Below, in pieces: positions 60,801-64,000 of a stretch of 64,000 nt of DNA (its first letter is position 1; each line of letters starts with the position of its first letter). The notes beneath the pieces were generated by a model. It was not told where the DNA came from and searched no databases. It was given only the letters and a program-made list of their open reading frames with translations. The DNA is from Daphnia pulex (lineage: Eukaryota > Arthropoda > Branchiopoda > Diplostraca > Daphniidae). The DNA is taken from contig NC_060024.1 of assembly GCF_021134715.1 (NCBI RefSeq), positions 10,726,001-10,790,000 of the forward strand, read 5' to 3'. A program made the translations under genes and the position numbers.

Positions 60801-61201
60801 GCTGGTGTGCGTGGCCCTAGTAGCTGGATTGATCTTAATCGTGGCTATTTTGGCCGTTTGCGTGGCTCGTCAGTGCCAGCGCCTTCAACTGCACGAGGAG
60901 AGCATGGCAGCCGCTGCCGTGAAACTAACGGCCGTCAACCGATTAAGGCCCAAATCGACCAATCTCGATTATCAGTACAATCTGTATCTACACCGTTACA
61001 GGTAAGCGTCGCCCTTCCGACGACCCACATTTTCACTTCCCGTTTGTTTTTGCGGTAATTACCTGAATCTATTTTCTGCTTAGGGAAACTGTCCCGGGGA
61101 ACGGATGGCCATTTGACGGATCGTCTGACTCGCAAGACAAGGACGAAGGCGGGAGCAGTCAGTGCAGCAACAGCCCCCTGCTGATGGTGAAATCCGCGTG
61201 A
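54849..61201 (+). CDS. CRIM1-like transmembrane protein with VWC and antistasin-like domains
   Basis: Vertebrate CRIM1 tethers BMP-family ligands at the cell surface through von Willebrand C (VWC) domains; a similar role is likely but inferred. Seven exons (54849-54894, 57734-57979, 59210-59380, 59461-60086, 60186-60285, 60764-61001, 61084-61201) join in frame to 514 residues. The signal peptide MKRYGSTLAILVLLAGLACC is followed by a Pro6/Gln stretch. VWC1 (about 38-97) ends CCPVCF and VWC2 (98-154) ends CCPVCD. Antistasin-like Cys modules lie at about 156-178 and 221-280 (KCQRCKSIQPCHKKCALG). VWC3 (about 314-371) ends CCPVCG. A membrane segment at about 405-430 (LLTVVLVCVALVAGLILIVA) precedes an 85-residue cytoplasmic tail. 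It is much shorter than vertebrate CRIM1, which has six VWC domains and an IGFBP domain; none of the latter was seen. An AATAAA follows at about 61342. Confidence 0.88.
54895..57733 (+). other. First intron of the CRIM1-like gene
   Basis: This 2.8 kb intron holds no supportable exon. Long antisense frames overlap its start but lack family features. A CT repeat (about 57704-57721) lies just before the acceptor. Confidence 0.6.
57980..59209 (+). other. Second intron of the CRIM1-like gene
   Basis: This 1.2 kb intron between the first two VWC exons is A/T-rich with a G10 run near 59095-59104. No extra VWC exon was found in it. Confidence 0.6.
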
Positions 61202-61766
61202 AGTTCCAGCACGAAGAGGCTGACTGCGACCAGCATCACTTTTGAAAGGCTTGCCTGCGGATGCGCACTTTCTGTACATAGCTTCAAACAACATCCATTT
61301 TATTTAATGATAATTTGATAGGACAGGTTAAAAAGAAAAACAAAATAAAGGAGAAAAAGAGTAGTCACCTTAGTATAGAATTACCATGACGACCGTTGTT
61401 TGATAACTGTTTCACGCTCGTGTTCACTAATGTCGGAGCGAGTCGACATTTCGGAAGGAAAAAAAATTCACTATTTCAAGATTTTAAGGATTATTGAATA
61501 TAGTTTCTCTAACTGCAAACATCTCTGTAATCTCGTTGTAACATTATCAAATTATTATGATACACACTGGGAAGATTACCGAAGTACGAAGAGAAACCAC
61601 AACATTTGTTTTTCATTCTTTTTACTTCATATTTTTAAAGCCCTTGATTACTTTAAAAGCCCGCAATAGTTTCAGAAAAAATCCAATGTAAATCTATCGA
61701 TTACTACCCCTTGAGACCTGGATGAGTACAGGTTAGGATTTGCCAGCTGGCTGCTTGCAATTTATT
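61202..61766. other. Convergent 3' region
   Basis: The 3' ends of the CRIM1-like and APMAP-like genes face each other here. AATAAA at about 61342 serves the plus-strand gene. The 89-codon frame at 61400-61669 has no recognisable features. Confidence 0.5.
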
Positions 61767-63294
61767 TTAGCCGAGTGAGAGGACTGGCTGCTTAACAAAG
61801 TGAATAGAACCTGGCAGCTTAATTCGACCAATGTAGTCATTGTAGGGGGATCCTAAATACATGTAGCCATTCTATAATACAAATAAAAAAGGCAAGATGA
61901 TTATTAACAGTTAGACAAACACTGATTATTGAAATACTCACGATAATCTTTGCATCACTGAAGAAACGCACGTCCTTAGAGTTGGAATGCCACGAATTGA
62001 GAATTTTCCCGTTCCAATCCACTTCAATGATGATTGAGTAAGGCGGCAAGACCGGCAACAGAGTTTCAAAATTCATAACCTGACACAAAAAAGGAAAATT
62101 GTGTTTGGGGTTTCTGCAATTTAAAAAATTTTACTCTTACGTAAGATGAGATTAAGCGAAGAACTGGAGCATCTACATAGTTAGAAGCCAGGTCAAATGG
62201 AAACTTCAAAATATGCAAGAGGCGCACCGCAAGCTTTCTGAGCAATGGCTGGGTATACATAAACTCAAGTGGGTTAAATTCGCCAGGGATTCGCACAGTG
62301 ACTAGGGCGACGAAAATGTTTCCTTCTGGACTTAAATTGAGATTATCCGGTGAACCAGGAATTCCATCCAAAAATATTTCCGTTGTTCCTGAAAAAAAAA
62401 ATAAAGGCATATTTATTAAGTCTAAGCGCTCAATTAATTTTGAATTTAATTTACCTGCTTTAGGCCCGCTAATGAAATATTTGTGCATTCTGAATCGCAG
62501 ACACTCTGCAAATACTATGTAGTCTTCATCTGGGGAGAGCAGTATTCCGTTTGTGAAGTGGATATTTTCTAGAAGAACTTTGTTTTCTTTCGTTTCCGGA
62601 TTGAAGACCATAAGACGTCCAGACGGGGCACCAAGCATTTCACCAACAGATTCATCAAGATTATAATTGGTACTTGACACTGTATAAAAGATCTTTCCAT
62701 CTTGAGCAGGTGCCACACTGTTGAAGGTTTTGGCCACTTTCCCATCTATGACTGTATCTTTGTCAACAAGGTTGGTAACTTGTCCTATTTTAATAAAAAG
62801 TTTTTATTTCTTTACATTGAACTTCACTTTATTAATAAATTACCTGATTGAAAGTCAACTTTGAAGATACCCAAATAAGAATCTGCTGCAATTAGATGAC
62901 CATTATTATCAAAACGTATGCCTAGAGGTCTTCCACAATTCTTTCCATCCCAATTTCCATCACATTTTTCACCAAACTTTGCAACAGGTTTCATTTTTTT
63001 TCCATTATCAAATATTTTCACAATTGCACCTCCTTGAAGAGTGGTGTAGAAGGTGTCTGGTTCAATGGGTGACACTTCAAAACATTCTGGTCCCACAATT
63101 TCACCTTCAAATAACTTCTCTGCTTTGGTTAGAGCGTAGTCTTTTGGATCAAGTGCCCCCTCAAATGCTAAAGGTGGAGTAGCAGTGAAAGGTTCCAAGT
63201 TCTGGTAGGGAGGAAGCCCTGGAATGAACAGGATGACAGCAAGAAAGACCGTTGTGTCAACAAACACTCTTATAAGATGTTTGGCTAAACCCAT
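61767..63294 (-). CDS. Adipocyte plasma membrane-associated protein / strictosidine synthase-like protein
   Basis: Animal members of this family (APMAP, hemomucin-like) are type II membrane proteins with a six-bladed beta-propeller. Some show arylesterase activity, and the substrate here is unknown. Five exons (63294-62844, 62784-62455, 62388-62141, 62079-61942, 61871-61767) join in frame to 423 residues, close to human APMAP at 416. A membrane anchor lies at about 9-27 (VFVDTTVFLAVILFIPGLPPY). Family motifs include ECFEVSPIEPDTFYTTLQGG, CGRPLGIRFD, LIAADSYLGIFKVD, GILLSPDEDYIVFAE and GSPDNLNLSPEGNIFVAL. The ATG at 63294 is preferred over an upstream in-frame one, because TTTCCAG|ATTGAAC just before it looks like the acceptor of a 5' UTR intron. 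Introns are 59-70 bases. Confidence 0.93.
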
Positions 63295-63299
63295 GTTCA

Positions 63300-64000
63300 A
63301 TCTGGAAACGATGCAATGAATTCTCATTAGCCTCACATTCTATCTAGATATATAGCTTACTTACTATTGTAACATAACTAACATCTAGAAAATGTTAATG
63401 TTTCTCAAACGAAAACATATAGGAATGATAAATAATGTTGGAAATAATCGATCATAACTTGAAAATGGTATACAATCGTAATTTTTTAACTGAAATATTT
63501 TACCTAGATTTCTTTATGGTACAATTATTAGCACTTCCCTAGTTCCTTCCCATCAATACGAGGAATCTTCCTCAATGCCTCAATGGATGAGCAGTTTTGA
63601 GAACCCTTAGATTCGGTTCGATCAACAGGTCCTTGCTCGCCCTATTAAATAGAAGTTTAAACCGGTATATTAAAATAACAACAGCCATCTCGTAGCAAGA
63701 TTCTGAACTGCAGTTTACATTTTAATTGACAGCAACGAAGTTGACAGTTTTAAAGAAAGAGATCGGAGAAAAATAAAATAAAACACCACCAACAAATGGG
63801 TTACAACCGGTTACATAACTTAACAAAAAAAAAAATCTCGGCTTAATGAAAACATTTCTGGCATAGTCGTTTGTTTGCTGCGAATATTTGTGATGAGGGA
63901 AAGAAAATCTGGCAACGGAACCAAGTTCACATTTTCAAATGTTTAGTTATTTGAGTCGAACTTGGCATCTTGATTCGAGCAAGGAAATCGTTAAAAGGAG
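63300..64000 (-). other. 5' region of the APMAP-like gene, possibly with a neighbouring exon
   Basis: A 5' UTR intron of the APMAP-like gene probably starts just upstream of 63300. Minus-strand bases 63641-63528, following an AATAG acceptor-like site, read GEQGPVDRTESKGSQNCSS and on to GKELGKC and a stop (37 codons). This looks more protein-like than its surroundings. It could be the last exon of another minus-strand gene or a chance frame in the APMAP leader. No family is recognised. Confidence 0.3.

Overview
The window is animal nuclear DNA, most probably from an arthropod and most likely a branchiopod crustacean such as Daphnia. That assignment is inference. It rests on animal-type multi-exon genes with mostly 60-120 base GT-AG introns, TATA plus TCAGT initiator promoters, secreted Gly/Tyr-rich proteins typical of arthropods, and miniature inverted-repeat elements. 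No rRNA, tRNA, CRISPR array, operon or bacterial insertion sequence was seen.

Layout. (1) 1-12.3 kb: an eight-exon minus-strand gene for a small GPI-anchored cell-adhesion protein (three Ig domains, one FN3). Its first intron is 7.1 kb and holds an orphan plus-strand signal-peptide exon at 6.1 kb. (2) 12.3-22.5 kb: about 10 kb with no supportable gene. (3) 22.5-25.2 kb: COG8, a Golgi tethering-complex subunit, with an added acidic tail. (4) 25.5-31.5 kb: three genes for secreted low-complexity proteins. One is Gly/Asn/Phe-rich on the minus strand. The other two are tandem Gly/Tyr-rich paralogues on the plus strand, built from many tiny repeated exons. (5) 31.9-32.2 kb: a hairpin transposable element. 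(6) 32.26-46.1 kb: a large inverted duplication. Its inner 2.8 kb arms (35760-38583 and 39736-42559) look identical and flank a 1.15 kb spacer; its outer arms have diverged. The arms carry broken copies of a secreted Tyr/Thr-rich repeat-protein gene and mirrored copies of two miniature elements. (7) 46.9-48.2 kb: an intronless alpha-1,3-fucosyltransferase gene. (8) 48.2-54.7 kb: gene-poor. (9) 54.8-61.2 kb: a CRIM1-like membrane protein with von Willebrand C and antistasin-like domains. (10) 61.8-63.3 kb: an APMAP / strictosidine-synthase-like gene on the minus strand.

How the genes relate. They do not form one pathway. Most products enter the secretory route: COG8 serves Golgi retrograde traffic, the fucosyltransferase acts in the Golgi, and the others are secreted or membrane-bound. 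The three low-complexity genes at 25.5-31.5 kb look like a small cluster of extracellular-matrix, cuticle or peptide-precursor genes. The nearby Tyr/Thr-rich pseudogenes may be remains of a similar family.

All exon models were checked by hand for GT-AG ends and for reading-frame phase. Seven multi-exon models close in frame with lengths divisible by three. Protein family names come from recognising the sequences, not from a search.
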